DNA of 64,000 nt. It comes from Lachnospiraceae bacterium (GTDB lineage Bacteria > Bacillota > Clostridia > Lachnospirales > Lachnospiraceae). Within the stretch, counting starts at the first letter, position 1, and every line of letters begins with the position of its first letter. The notes beneath the pieces were generated by a model. That model worked only from the letters and a program-made list of their open reading frames with translations, was not told the origin of the DNA and did no database searches. The position numbers and the translations under genes are program-made. Where the stretch lies: contig JAAUZK010000019.1 in NCBI GenBank assembly GCA_014804655.1, positions 152,747 to 216,746 of the forward strand, read 5' to 3'. This document shows, piece by piece, positions 50,857-61,700 of this stretch.

Positions 50857-52575
50857 ATGATAAAAAAGTGTAAACTGTTATTTATATCGGCGTTGACAAT
50901 GGTGTTTCTATTTTATAGGGCAGACTCGGTTGTTGCAATGGCAAATGAGGAATCGGGGCAAGATGTTGAATCTGCTGTCGGTTCGGAATCAGAACAAAAC
51001 GTTGAATCCGTTGTCGAACAGGAGGCGGAGCAAGGCATTGAACGTATTGTCGAGTTAGCCGAATCGGAGCAAATCGTCAAAACTCCCTCAGCCTTGAATA
51101 CCACCCCGGATTTCGTATCCAACGGTCCGGCTTTGATCGAATGGCTGGAGTCACACAAGGACATCGGCGGCACGGTAAAGCTGACAGATCACGTGGTTTT
51201 AGAGGGGGACTACACTTATTGTCCCAATGGCATAAACAGACCCACTGTTTTCGTTGATACCGATCAATATACGATCACCGTAACCGGAGAGATTGAACTT
51301 ATGAGTGACAATCATCTCATCTTTTCAGGGCAGCCGGACGGTAAAAGTATATTTTATGTGGCTCCAAAAGGTGCGCTTTCCATGATGGGTGTTGCAGTGG
51401 AGAGCGGACAATGTGCATTATGGCAGGAAGAAGGTGCCGGACTGGTAATGGAAGACTGCCATATATCAGGGAATGTTCACTACGCGGAAACTCCTTTTGT
51501 GCTGTATCAGAATACTGTCTACGTTGTTGTGGAAAAAGAACAAACTGTAAACGATGTACTCCCGACAGAGATTAGTTGTACGGTCAATCGTCAGGGGCAG
51601 CTCAGCCATAATGAGCCGGTGCCGCTCTCATGGAATCTTGAAGGATCTGACGATCAGCAGACGGAAAGGCGGCGTTTTCAGTTACAGGGTTCTTTCTTAC
51701 AGGCTGCATCCGCAGAACCTGCGCTGTGCACGGTAGCATATAATGATTATCCGTTGACCTTCTTGGAAGTGACGGCAACGGATGATGGCACAAGGTATAC
51801 ATTTCGGGGCGGCTACACGAAGCCGGAGGAAGCACTGCCGATCACGGTAATATCAGAGTATTCTTTCGACGGAGAAAACTGGATCGTATACGACGAAACA
51901 AACGTAAAAGATGTTGAAGCAGGATTCTTTATCGGCTTTCGATCGGAAGAGTGTGATAGGACAGCGTATTCCAACATATATATTCGTTTGCAGTGGAATG
52001 ATAGCGGAACCCGATACTTTTCCAACGTGCTCTGCTATGCGGCTGACAACTTAGAAAATGTAGAGGACATAGGCGGCAGCCGGGGCGGCGGAACTTCCAT
52101 TATAAACCTACCCGAAGATCCACAGGAAAAAAGTGGTGATACAAAAGCAGATGAAGGAGCGAATCAAAATGCTGACCGCAATGGCGGCTCAGAGGCGGCA
52201 AACGACGGACAACCGTCAAATGCAGAGTCCCGGAATAACAATGAGGATCAGCCGTTACATGCGGAATCAATAAATGCGGGTCAGTCATCCTATTCAGAAT
52301 CTAAAACTGACACTACTGTCACAGACGCGAATGACGCTGACAACATAGAAAGCATTAACCGCAGTGATTCCGATATTTCTGAAAAAGAGGCTGTCGCCGC
52401 TATATCCGTAAAGGGGGAAAATGGCACTAATCTGCCCCGAATGAATGAGCAGACGCTGCGCTCTGATATCCGTACGGGCAATGCCATCTTTATTGCAATC
52501 GGGTTCGTGCTGCTGTCGGTTATTGCCGGAATAGCAGGTTTCTGCGTTCATTCCCGGTTCGGAACAAACAGGTAG
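50857..52575 (+). CDS. Membrane-anchored cell-surface protein
   Basis: 572 residues; AAAGGA upstream. Signal peptide MIKKCKLLFISALTMVFLFY ending near AMA; short degenerate repeats follow (VESAVGSESEQNVESVVEQ, EAEQGIERIVELAES). Middle beta-rich region resembles a right-handed beta helix (IELMSDNHLIFSG, VAVESGQC, MEDCHISGNVHY). A hydrophilic Asn/Glu/Ser linker (about 430-530) leads to a C-terminal transmembrane helix (AIFIAIGFVLLSVIAGIAG). No sortase motif. Its 3' end overlaps the convergent regulator gene by 28 bases. Confidence 0.7.
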   Translation: MIKKCKLLFISALTMVFLFYRADSVVAMANEESGQDVESAVGSESEQNVESVVEQEAEQGIERIVELAESEQIVKTPSALNTTPDFVSNGPALIEWLESHKDIGGTVKLTDHVVLEGDYTYCPNGINRPTVFVDTDQYTITVTGEIELMSDNHLIFSGQPDGKSIFYVAPKGALSMMGVAVESGQCALWQEEGAGLVMEDCHISGNVHYAETPFVLYQNTVYVVVEKEQTVNDVLPTEISCTVNRQGQLSHNEPVPLSWNLEGSDDQQTERRRFQLQGSFLQAASAEPALCTVAYNDYPLTFLEVTATDDGTRYTFRGGYTKPEEALPITVISEYSFDGENWIVYDETNVKDVEAGFFIGFRSEECDRTAYSNIYIRLQWNDSGTRYFSNVLCYAADNLENVEDIGGSRGGGTSIINLPEDPQEKSGDTKADEGANQNADRNGGSEAANDGQPSNAESRNNNEDQPLHAESINAGQSSYSESKTDTTVTDANDADNIESINRSDSDISEKEAVAAISVKGENGTNLPRMNEQTLRSDIRTGNAIFIAIGFVLLSVIAGIAGFCVHSRFGTNR

Positions 52576-53243
52576 CCCTTGTAGCGCTTGGTCTGGATGT
52601 AGTCGTGGTCGGGGCAGAGTTCGTAGAGCTTCTTGCGAATGCGCCCCATAATAACCTGCAGGGATTTTTGCCCTTTGTTGATCGGTGCCTTCCACACCGA
52701 GTCATATATCTGCTCCGGCGTATATATTTCATTGGGATGTCTTGCAAGAAAATACAACACATCAAATTCGTAGGAAGAAAAATCTACAGAGTATGTCTCA
52801 TAGCTTACGCTGCAAGAGGAAGGGCTGATGGAAAGCGAACCATAAGTAAGTGTCTGGGGCGGTTCGGCGGCTCTGCCGGAACGGATGCGTGCCCGTACCC
52901 GAAGCTCCAATTCTTTTAAGCTGTAAGGCTTGCACACATAGTCGTCTCCGCCAATCGATAATCCGCGGATACGGTTTTCTTCTTCGGTATATCCGGAAAG
53001 GAAAACAATGGGAAGCCCGGTCTTCGCGCGTATTTTTTCGCAAAATGCGAATCCGCTCATATCAGGCAGGTCAACGTCCAGAATGACACAGTCAAGGGCA
53101 TTAGATAAAATGATTTTCTCCGCAGCCTGCGCAGTATCCGCACAGATCACCTCATATCCCACTGCACCGAAATACGTCTTATTATCTTCTAATATCATCG
53201 GATCGTCATCCACCATTAAAATCTTGTACATACTAATACCCAT
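52548..53243 (-). CDS. OmpR-family response regulator
   Basis: 231 residues. Receiver: VDDDP, phospho-acceptor Asp56 in VILDVDLPD, Thr/Ser in FLSGY, and Lys in CKPYS. Winged-helix DNA-binding domain: YSVDFSSYEFDVLYFLARHPNEIYTPEQIYDSVW and VIMGRIRKKL..., KRYKGYLF. The start could also be at 53231; neither has a good ribosome binding site. Faces the surface-protein gene tail to tail; on the same strand as the kinase. Confidence 0.85.
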   Translation of the reverse strand: MGISMYKILMVDDDPMILEDNKTYFGAVGYEVICADTAQAAEKIILSNALDCVILDVDLPDMSGFAFCEKIRAKTGLPIVFLSGYTEEENRIRGLSIGGDDYVCKPYSLKELELRVRARIRSGRAAEPPQTLTYGSLSISPSSCSVSYETYSVDFSSYEFDVLYFLARHPNEIYTPEQIYDSVWKAPINKGQKSLQVIMGRIRKKLYELCPDHDYIQTKRYKGYLFVPNRE

Positions 53244-53253
53244 TCTTATTAGA

Positions 53254-53554
53254 ATTCGAATGTCAAAAGGTGTTTTTCATAACTAAGATAGCAGATTACA
53301 CAAAATGTTCACGAAGCTGTCCTGCATAGGAATATGAGATTTTCTTAATATTCCGTTCAATACCCAGCAATTCCGGGACACGGATGTCCCGGAAAGCCCG
53401 TAATGAGCCTGGATGGCGAATAGAGGGCGGTTGCGTCCGCAGTCACAACATTTCCGGAATATTTAGAAAATCCATATGACGGAGCCCGACACGAGAGAAC
53501 ATTTTGTGTAATCTGCCCTCTCAGCCTATCATAAGCATCTTTTGACATTCGAAT
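53254..53554. repeat. Palindromic dispersed repeat, copy A
   Basis: Perfect 20-bp terminal inverted repeats at 53291-53310 and 53497-53516 (GCAGATTACACAAAATGTTC). Outer arms ATTCGAATGTCAAAAGGTG (53254) and its near complement (53536-53554) extend it. The centre has TTCCGGGACA-CGGA-TGTCCCGGAA and another nested pair around AATATTCCG. The reverse complement of copy B (63616-63843) aligns along the full length. No coding sequence; MITE-like. Confidence 0.8.
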
Positions 53555-53560
53555 CTTACC

Positions 53561-53588
53561 AGATTAAAAATCACCGATTTTTTAATCT
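53561..53588. terminator. AT-rich hairpin beside repeat copy A
   Basis: AGATTAAAAATC pairs with GATTTTTTAATCT around ACC. A possible bidirectional terminator. Confidence 0.5.
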
Positions 53589-53727
53589 AGTATAGCATAA
53601 AAATATCCCCCGAATAGTTTTTTTCATTCCCAAAATGAACCCGAAAGTAAACGTCAGGTAACAATTACGGCCTAACGCTTTTTTTTACCCAAAAATATTG
53701 TAGAATCATGCTAGGAAAAAGAGATGA

Positions 53728-53768
53728 AGATTTTCTAAGGCGTCAAAGAACACCGCCTGAGAAAATCT
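53728..53768 (+). promoter_or_regulatory. Hairpin in the leader of the chemoreceptor gene
   Basis: AGATTTTCT (53728) pairs with AGAAAATCT (53760-53768), and GGCG with CGCC inside, forming a stem 55 bases before the ATG. It could be a leader control element; it does not match a riboswitch class I know. The remainder of the 53244-53822 gap is repeat A plus AT-rich sequence. Confidence 0.45.
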
Positions 53769-53822
53769 AAGTCATATTCGTAAGACAGCATAAAAATTAC
53801 TTGACGAGAGAGGCACAAAATT

Positions 53823-55823
53823 ATGTCAAAAACAATCAAAGGAAGACTTACAGTCAGCATGATCGGTATCGTAGTAGCGAGCATTCTTCTGACCACGGTG
53901 GGAATCATTACGGTGGCGGCTAAGCGGACGATTCAGGATCAGACACAGGCTCTGCAGTTGAATGCAGATAAGTATGCGGAGGAGATCAACACATGGATCG
54001 AAAATGAAAAAATGCTTGCGGACGGAGCGGCCAAAAGTATAGCGGCCGGAGGAACCATCGATACGGCACAGGTGCAGGCTGTCGTGGATACCCATGCAGC
54101 GGGCAGACAGGAGCTTCTTAATCTGTACTGCGGAACAAGGGACAGTAAATTTATCTGGTCCAACAGAGAGATAGAAATGCCCGCGGATTATGATCCGGTG
54201 GAACGCGGATGGTACAAACAGGCGGCGGAGACAGGGGATATCATAGTAACAGATCCTTATTGTGACGCACTGACCGGGCAGATGTGTGCGACGATTGCCG
54301 CACCGGCATACATAGACGGTGAGCTGGCGGGTGTCATCGGTCTGGATGTGACACTCGGAACCGTAACGGAGCTGACGGGAAGCATTAACTATGATGAAGG
54401 AGTTTACGGTTTCCTCGTGGACAGCAGCGGACAATATATAGCGCATAAAAATAAAGCATACGAACCGACGGAAACGGCTACGGTTTCGGTAAAGGATATT
54501 CTACCGGAACTCGGAGCAATGTTGGAAGGAAATGAAAGCGGCGTGCGGAAACTCACAGACTATGACGGCGGCACATGTTATTTTGCGTTGACGGAGATAG
54601 ACGGCTGCGGATGGAAGCTGGGCGTCGTAGTGCCGATGAGTGATGTTACGGGTTCTTTAAGGACAATGCTTGTGATAGCAATTGTGACTGCGCTTGTGAT
54701 TATCCTGTTTGTGGCGGTATTTATGACAGGGTTGATCGGAAGAATGCTGGCGCCGGTACAGATGCTGAAGCAGTTTGCCTCCGGAGATTTCTCTGAAAAT
54801 GCCGTTATTGAGAAGGCGATACCGAAGGAATATAAAAATGAGACGGAACAGATCAGGAAAGCGACCGCAGAGGTCAAGCAGCAGATCAGAGAGATTATTC
54901 TGAATACAAAGCAGGAAGCCGAGAGTATCAGCACCATTGCCGAGGGAACCTCTTCGAAAATGACGGTGTTAAATCAGGACATTTCAGGGATCATGGATGC
55001 AGTCAGTCTGGTTATGGGGCAGACCGTGCAGGCAAGGGAACTGGCGGAAACTATCAGACATAACGGAGAGAAGCTGGGAAATGCAATTGACAATGTGACG
55101 CAGAAAGCGGGAGAGGCGGCGGAGCAGTCAAACGACATCATGGATCGTGCAGGCAAGCAGTATAAAGCTTCCACGCGGTCTGCAGAAGAGGCTGTTTCCG
55201 TTTATCAGGAAACAAGGGGAGAGATGGAACGCGCGATTGCAGACAGCAGGCGGGTAGAGGAAATCAATGCTCTGACAGAAGAAATCCTTGCCATCAGCTC
55301 CAAGACGAATCTTCTGGCGCTGAATGCATCCATAGAAGCGGCAAGAGCCGGAGAGGCGGGCAGAGGATTTGCCGTTGTGGCGGAAGAGATCAGAGAGCTG
55401 GCGGACAATTCCAGACAGGCGGTAGACAAGATCCGTCAGGTGACAGAGAGCGTAGTGGATAACGTTTCCTTTTTGTCCGAAACCTCTGGTAAACTGCTGG
55501 AGTTTATGAACGGCAAGGTGATAGAGGACTATCAGGGAATGACGGAGCTTGCCGGAATGTATGAAAAGGATGCAGAGTTCTACAATGATATTTCCGGCGA
55601 CTTGGGAGCAGCCTCACAGGAGATGAGCACCAGTATGGCTCAGATCAACGAATCGATTATTGTTATTACAGAGCTTGTGGGGGACATTGCGGAATCGATG
55701 CAGAGCATGGGCAGTTCAACGGAGGATTCCAATGAAAATTCCGAAGCAGTCATGAAAGAGATGGAGGAGCTGTTCAGGTTAAGCGAGCTTTTGAACCGGA
55801 CAGTGGCGTCCTTTAAAGTATAA
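53823..55823 (+). CDS. Methyl-accepting chemotaxis protein
   Basis: 666 residues, GAGAGAGG upstream. TM1 (about 11-32), double-Cache sensor (about 35-280; [53 protein letters not shown]), TM2 (about 283-306), HAMP, then the signalling hairpin tip [38 protein letters not shown] near residues 484-528. dCache receptors usually sense amino acids or other small molecules. Followed by a truncated receptor-like gene. Confidence 0.92.
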   Translation: MSKTIKGRLTVSMIGIVVASILLTTVGIITVAAKRTIQDQTQALQLNADKYAEEINTWIENEKMLADGAAKSIAAGGTIDTAQVQAVVDTHAAGRQELLNLYCGTRDSKFIWSNREIEMPADYDPVERGWYKQAAETGDIIVTDPYCDALTGQMCATIAAPAYIDGELAGVIGLDVTLGTVTELTGSINYDEGVYGFLVDSSGQYIAHKNKAYEPTETATVSVKDILPELGAMLEGNESGVRKLTDYDGGTCYFALTEIDGCGWKLGVVVPMSDVTGSLRTMLVIAIVTALVIILFVAVFMTGLIGRMLAPVQMLKQFASGDFSENAVIEKAIPKEYKNETEQIRKATAEVKQQIREIILNTKQEAESISTIAEGTSSKMTVLNQDISGIMDAVSLVMGQTVQARELAETIRHNGEKLGNAIDNVTQKAGEAAEQSNDIMDRAGKQYKASTRSAEEAVSVYQETRGEMERAIADSRRVEEINALTEEILAISSKTNLLALNASIEAARAGEAGRGFAVVAEEIRELADNSRQAVDKIRQVTESVVDNVSFLSETSGKLLEFMNGKVIEDYQGMTELAGMYEKDAEFYNDISGDLGAASQEMSTSMAQINESIIVITELVGDIAESMQSMGSSTEDSNENSEAVMKEMEELFRLSELLNRTVASFKV

Positions 55824-55843
55824 ATCCACAGGGAGGAGATCTT

Positions 55844-56332
55844 ATGGAACAGGATATTTTTTATCAAAATGATGCCAGGGTAACCAGAACGGCAGTCAAG
55901 GTGCTGCCGTGGTTGATCCTCGTATTTCCACTGTTAATTGTTCTCTCGGCCGTCGGCAATATTTTCAGTCTGTTAGAGGAGGTACAGAGTTCCAATCAGG
56001 AGAACATAGACCATGTAACCAAAGAGATCGAGAAGCTGCGGGAGGTAGAGCAGGAAGCCGAAAGAATAAGAAGCCTTCAGGAAGAATCAAAAGAAAAAGC
56101 GCGCGTCGCGGCGGATTCCAGTTCAAATACGCGTGAGCGAGGAGAGCAGATCTTAGACATGATAAAGCAGATGGAAGATCTGGTGAAAAGTACCATCGAG
56201 CAGGCGAATCAGATTGTCGAAGAAACGCAGACGCAGAAAAATGTTACCGTGGAAGTGGAGGAATCTTTCATTCAGGTGAATCAGGTATCCGATAATCTGC
56301 TTAACATCAGTCAGGCGGGAAAAGAGGGATAA
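55844..56332 (+). CDS. Truncated chemoreceptor-like membrane protein
   Basis: 162 residues, GGAGGAGA upstream. One membrane helix (about 22-44: LPWLILVFPLLIVLSAVGNIF), then a long coiled coil. The later part (IEQANQIVEETQTQKNVTVEVEESFIQVNQVSDNLLNISQAG) resembles the second methylation helix of MCPs, but the conserved tip is absent. It may be a deletion remnant of a second receptor or a genuine short membrane coiled-coil partner. Confidence 0.55.
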   Translation: MEQDIFYQNDARVTRTAVKVLPWLILVFPLLIVLSAVGNIFSLLEEVQSSNQENIDHVTKEIEKLREVEQEAERIRSLQEESKEKARVAADSSSNTRERGEQILDMIKQMEDLVKSTIEQANQIVEETQTQKNVTVEVEESFIQVNQVSDNLLNISQAGKEG

Positions 56333-56482
56333 TATGTTGGACCAGAAATTGCAACAACATATCACACAAAACAGGATGTAAAGAAGGCAGGAGGAGCAGA
56401 AATGTTCCTCCAGTTTCTTGTAATTTTCCCCATTATAGTCCATAATGAAAAAAGCATAAGTAAGGCAAAGGAACGGTTACAC

Positions 56483-57199
56483 ATGGAATATATTTCGGAA
56501 AAACAGGCGAAGAAGGCGATCATAGACATAGGACAGCGCATGTATCTGCGCGGGTTCGTGGCGGCAAATGACGGAAATATCTCCGTCAAGACGGCAGATC
56601 ATGAAGTCTGGGCGACACCAACAGGCGTTTCCAAGGGCTATATGAAGAAGAAAATGCTGGTTAAGGTGGACCTGGACGGCAATGTGCTGGAGGGAACTTA
56701 TAAACCTTCTTCCGAACTAAAGATGCATCTGCGTGCTTATCGGGAGAATAAGGATATCAGGGCGGTATGTCATGCGCATCCGCCGATCTGTACCTGCTAT
56801 GCAATAGCGGGGATTCCGCTGGATGTACCGGTGTTGGCCGAAGCAATCATTACTCTGGGGAATGTGCCGATCGCGCCCTATGCGGAACTTGGCAGTAAAG
56901 AGGTGCCGGAAGTGATCGCACCTTATTGCCACACACATAACGGTATCCTGCTCGCTAACCATGGGGCGGTAACTTGGGCGGAGGATATCTATGAGGCGTA
57001 TTATCGGCTGGAATCCATGGAGTATTATGCGAATATTCTGCTAATCACCGAGAAAATATTGGGAAAGCAGAACCAGCTCACGAAGGAACAGATCGATGCA
57101 CTTCTTGCCATGCGGGATAAGTTCGGCATTAAGCGCGGCGGTGTGCCGGCGGGCGATAGATTAAATCTAGCACAAAAAGAAAAGGGGATATATCAATGA
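56483..57199 (+). CDS. Class II aldolase/adducin family protein
   Basis: 238 residues from the ATG at 56483 (AAAGGA upstream). Zinc ligands HAHPP and the late HTHNG plus LLANHGAVTWAEDIYEAYYRLE, the fuculose-1-phosphate aldolase pattern (GNISVKT substrate loop, catalytic Glu in SSELKMH). Substrate could be a sugar phosphate or methylthioribulose phosphate. Overlaps the DHH gene by 4 bases. Confidence 0.8.
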   Translation: MEYISEKQAKKAIIDIGQRMYLRGFVAANDGNISVKTADHEVWATPTGVSKGYMKKKMLVKVDLDGNVLEGTYKPSSELKMHLRAYRENKDIRAVCHAHPPICTCYAIAGIPLDVPVLAEAIITLGNVPIAPYAELGSKEVPEVIAPYCHTHNGILLANHGAVTWAEDIYEAYYRLESMEYYANILLITEKILGKQNQLTKEQIDALLAMRDKFGIKRGGVPAGDRLNLAQKEKGIYQ

Positions 57200-58752
57200 A
57201 ACTGACGGATTTGCAAAACTACCAATCCATTATGATCCAATGTCACGACAATCCGGACGCGGATGCGATCGCTTCGGGATTTGCGCTGTACACCTATTTC
57301 ACAAGTTTGGGCAAAACAGTACAGCTTGTCTATGCGGGAAGAAATCAGATTCACAAATCTAATCTGCTGCTGATGGTGGAGAAACTGCAGATACCTATTA
57401 TATATATAGGAGATATCAAAGGGTATTCACAGCAGGAGCCGTCCGGAAAGACGCCGGGGCTTCTGATCACCGTAGACTGCCAGTACGGAGCGGGTAATGT
57501 GACTTGTCTGCCGGCGGAGGATGTGGCGATCATCGATCATCATCAGGTGGAGATCACGGATGTGGAGAAGCGTGAGATCAATCCGCATCTGGGAAGCTGC
57601 TCTACGCTGGTATGGAACATGCTTCGGGAGGTTGGATACAAGATAGAGGACAGCAGGCTTGGAACGGCGCTTTACTACGGACTCTATACGGACACGAACC
57701 AGTTTGCGGAGATCTACAATCCTCTGGATATGGACATGAGGGAGGCGGTGCCCTGTGAAAAGACACTGATTACCCTTTTCCGTAACTCAAACCTGTCGCT
57801 GCAGGAGATGGAGATTGCGGGTGTGGCGATGATCCGTTATATCTATAATGATGATTACCGTTATGCGATCATCAAGGCGCAACCATGCGATCCGAATATC
57901 TTAGGACTGATCAGCGATCTGCTGATTCAGGTAGCGGAAGTAGACAGTTGTGTGGTATACAACGATTTAAGGGATGGTTATAAGTTTTCGGTCAGAAGCT
58001 GTATCAAAGAAGTGCAGGCCAACGAGCTGGCGGCATTTCTGGCGGACGGTGTCGGATCCGGCGGCGGGCACAGGGAGAAAGCCGGCGGCTTCATCAGCAT
58101 GACCTTGTATGAGAACGCATATCCCACATTGCATTCGGAGGCATTCTTCAGTCAGCGTTTGAACAATTATTTTGATTACTGTCAGATTATCTACGCGGAT
58201 GAATATGAGGTTGATCTGTCTGATATGAAGACCTACGTAAAGAAACAGGTGCCCTTTGCATATGTGGAGGCTACGGATATTCTGCCCGTAGGTACAATGA
58301 TTACGATTCGTACCTTAGAGGGAGATGTGGATATGACGGTGGAACCGGATCTGATCATCATGATCGGGATCAAAGGAGAAGTGTATCCGAACCGGAGAGA
58401 TAAATTCGAGAAAAGTTATATCATTACGGATGAGCCTTACTGTAAGGATAAAATGCATGCACATTGTAACACGCTGTATGAGCCGACGATCCATAATCGT
58501 GAGAACGGGGAAGTCATGCAGCTTGCCGATTATGCTAAGGTCTGCATTGCCACCGGCGGCACTCACATTCATGCAAAAGAATTAACCGGAAGAGTCAAAG
58601 TGTTTACCGCATGGGATAAGGAAAAATATATGCTTGGCAAAGAGGGCGATTATCTGGCGGTGCGCTGTGACGACAAGCATGATATCTATGTGGTGGAACG
58701 GGATATCTTCTATAAGACATACGATGCGGCGGATGTCACCGAAGAGTTATGA
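57196..58752 (+). CDS. DHH-family phosphoesterase with extra C-terminal domain
   Basis: 518 residues. NrnA/DHH motifs: CHDNPDADAIASG, TVDCQYGAGN, AIIDHHQVE, ALYYGLYTDTNQF, then DHHA1 GVGSGGGHREKAGGF near residue 295. Degrades nanoRNA or linear or cyclic dinucleotides. The C-terminal 180 residues (about 340-518) are an unusual addition with HCNTLYEPTIHNRENGEVMQ that may regulate it. Coupled to the aldolase by ATGA. Confidence 0.8.
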   Translation: MKLTDLQNYQSIMIQCHDNPDADAIASGFALYTYFTSLGKTVQLVYAGRNQIHKSNLLLMVEKLQIPIIYIGDIKGYSQQEPSGKTPGLLITVDCQYGAGNVTCLPAEDVAIIDHHQVEITDVEKREINPHLGSCSTLVWNMLREVGYKIEDSRLGTALYYGLYTDTNQFAEIYNPLDMDMREAVPCEKTLITLFRNSNLSLQEMEIAGVAMIRYIYNDDYRYAIIKAQPCDPNILGLISDLLIQVAEVDSCVVYNDLRDGYKFSVRSCIKEVQANELAAFLADGVGSGGGHREKAGGFISMTLYENAYPTLHSEAFFSQRLNNYFDYCQIIYADEYEVDLSDMKTYVKKQVPFAYVEATDILPVGTMITIRTLEGDVDMTVEPDLIIMIGIKGEVYPNRRDKFEKSYIITDEPYCKDKMHAHCNTLYEPTIHNRENGEVMQLADYAKVCIATGGTHIHAKELTGRVKVFTAWDKEKYMLGKEGDYLAVRCDDKHDIYVVERDIFYKTYDAADVTEEL

Positions 58753-58795
58753 ACCAGCAAAAGGCTGTAAAAGCTTTTTCAGTACGGAGGAAAAT

Positions 58796-61700
58796 ATGGC
58801 CAAAGAAGGCGTAAATAAGGACGGAATAAACAAAGACATCGTACAGTATGATGCGTTTATCAGCTACAGGCATTCGGAGTTAGACAGTTTTGTGGCGCAG
58901 ACGCTGCATAAGCAGTTGGAGAACTTCAAACTGCCTAAGAATGTGGCGCGGCGTAAAATGGTACAGGCAAAGAACGGAGACTTTGCAGATACTGCTGCAG
59001 ATGGGCGGGAGATTGGCTTACATGCGCGGAAAACAGATGATACAGCGAACATGACCGAAACAGTCAAGACCAGAATTACGCGGGTATTCCGGGATAAAGA
59101 AGAGCTTCCGCTGGTGACTAATCTGGCGGACCCGATCACCGAAGCGCTGCAGAATTCCGAGTATCTGATCGTGATCTGTTCTCCCAGACTTCCAGAGTCA
59201 ATGTGGTGCCGCAAGGAGATAGAGACATTTATTGAGATGCATGACAGAGAGCATGTGCTGGCTGTGCTGATCGAAGGTGAGCCGGATACCTCTTTTCCGG
59301 AGGAACTACTGTATCGGGAGATAGAGGAAACCGGAACTGACGGTACCGTCATTAAAACAAGAATACCGGTGGAACCGCTGGCAGCAGATGTGCGGGGCAC
59401 GGATTATAAGGAGATACGACGTAAAATCAAGAGTGAGCTGCTGCGGCTTGTGGCGCCTATGTTTGACTGCAACTATGACGATCTCAGGCAGCGTCACAGG
59501 GAGCAGAGAACCCGAAAAATAATTATGACATCTATGTCAATTAGTGCGGCATGCCTGTCATTTGGTATTGTCAGCACGACGATGGCGCTGCGGATCAGCC
59601 GGCAGAATACACAGATCAAAGAGCAGAACACACAAATCAAAGCGCAGTCGGACGAGATCGTATCGCAGGCACAGGAAATCGAGCGGCAATATCAGGAGGC
59701 CAAGAGAAATACTGCCATTTCCAGATCGAAAGAAGCGGTGGGCTATCTGGAGAATGGTGATAGGATGCGGGCGGTGGCGACGGCGCAGGATGCACTGCTT
59801 GATTTGTCCGAATCGGGCATTATAGAGGCGGATGTGGATTATCCGGCACAGGCCGTATATGCACTCTCGGACAGCCTGTATCTATATGAAAACGGACAGC
59901 AGATTCTGCCGGATCGGATTCTGGAAGCGGATACCGCTGTCAGGGTCATGACGCTGTCGCCCCAGGGCAGCAGGATATTGACCGTAGATGATTCGGGGCA
60001 GGTTATCGTATGGAATCCGGAGGACGAGAAGGAGCAGATCAGGATCGATGCGGCGCTGCGTATGAGTAGTGTGGAGAAAGAGATCGCCTTTTGGGGAGAG
60101 GACTGTGTGTTCTGTCCGGTAGAAGATGGGATCGCGCTGTACGACGTGTCGGACAAAAGTGCGGTACAAACCTACCGTATACGGGTTGAGGATTACGCGG
60201 GTATCATGGTTTTGCAGGAGCAGAAGCTGGCGATCGTGTTATCCACAGACGGATATCAGGCAGTTGACTGTACGGACGGCAGTCTCGTCTATACAGGAGA
60301 GTGGGACATGGATGGACTCATTGCACGCTCGTCGGCGGAGTGCACCTTCAGCGAGGACGGCAGATATTGGGCGGTAGGTCTGACAACGCCTTATGGGGAT
60401 GAAAATGAGAGACAGGAGGTTGCGGTCTATGATACGGCGACGGGAGAGCGGTTAAGCGCATATCCCATCGAGTACGAATATATCCGCTCGCTGCGTTTCG
60501 ACGGAGATCGGATCTATGTGGTCAGCAATCACAGCGGTGAACTGGACTATACGCAGGTCACGCTTGGTATGGAGAGCCGGTTACAGGCTTATGACATCGG
60601 CGGGGCAGATACACCGGTATGGACCTATGAGCGTCATAACGGCTGGCTCTATGAGACCTCCTACGCCCACGCGGAGAACAGCAACTATCTGCTGTGCTCC
60701 GGCTACAGTGATGTGGTGGCTTTAGATAAACGGGACGGCAGTTATATCGACCTGTTCGGTCTCGGTGTGGAAGTGGTAAAACTCGGCAATTACAGCGGAA
60801 GTGAAAGCTTCATGGCATTTACCAGAGACGGAGTCTGGCATTATCTGGATATGAATCGTAGGGAAGACATGGTGGGGATCCTGTTTCCCGCATGTACTTC
60901 CTCTAATGTAATGGAGTTCGCGATCGGCGACGGCTACTGCGTGACACTGCCCTATAACAGCAGAAGGATGACCCTGTACCGGACGGCAAGAGGTGCGGGA
61001 ATCGAGGAATTCTATCAGGGAGAATATAATTATAAGGAAGCCGTATTAAGCAGTGCCGGATCTGAATTGGCGGCGGCTTATTACAATGATGATTATTCGG
61101 CTGCGGTGGAGGTATTCGATACGGATACGGGCAGGATGCTCTGGAATTATGAGGACGATTCGTATTATTTGGGCATGACTTTTTTTGACTATCATGGTCA
61201 AGAAACGCTTGCACTGATTACAAACAAGAAGGTGGTTATTTTAGACCCGGAGAACGGAGAACAAATCACATCGGCTAATCTGGACATTAGAGCAACGAGT
61301 GACTATCTGGGCTGTAACAGAGCCGGTTCCGATACAGATCAGGAGCTGTGGCATCGTTATGTCTATTTGTGGGATGACAGGACGCTCAATGTCTATGATC
61401 TTACGGATATGAAATGGGCCTGTCAGCTGCCCCACGAGGAAACTGCCGGTTATGACGATATAGCTGCGGTGTGGATCCGATCCGGATCTGCGGACTCCGG
61501 GCAGGAGGATTACTATGTGATCACGGATAAGGAAGAGGGAGCCCTGCATTTTTACTGCATGGGAGAAGAAATATATACCTATGGCGGCGCAGAAAGTACG
61601 GCACAGCAGGATGACATCAATTATAAATATATCGAGAATATGTTTTTCGATGAGAATGAGCAGGAAGTGCACCTCAACATCGTCTATAAGGACGGCAGAA

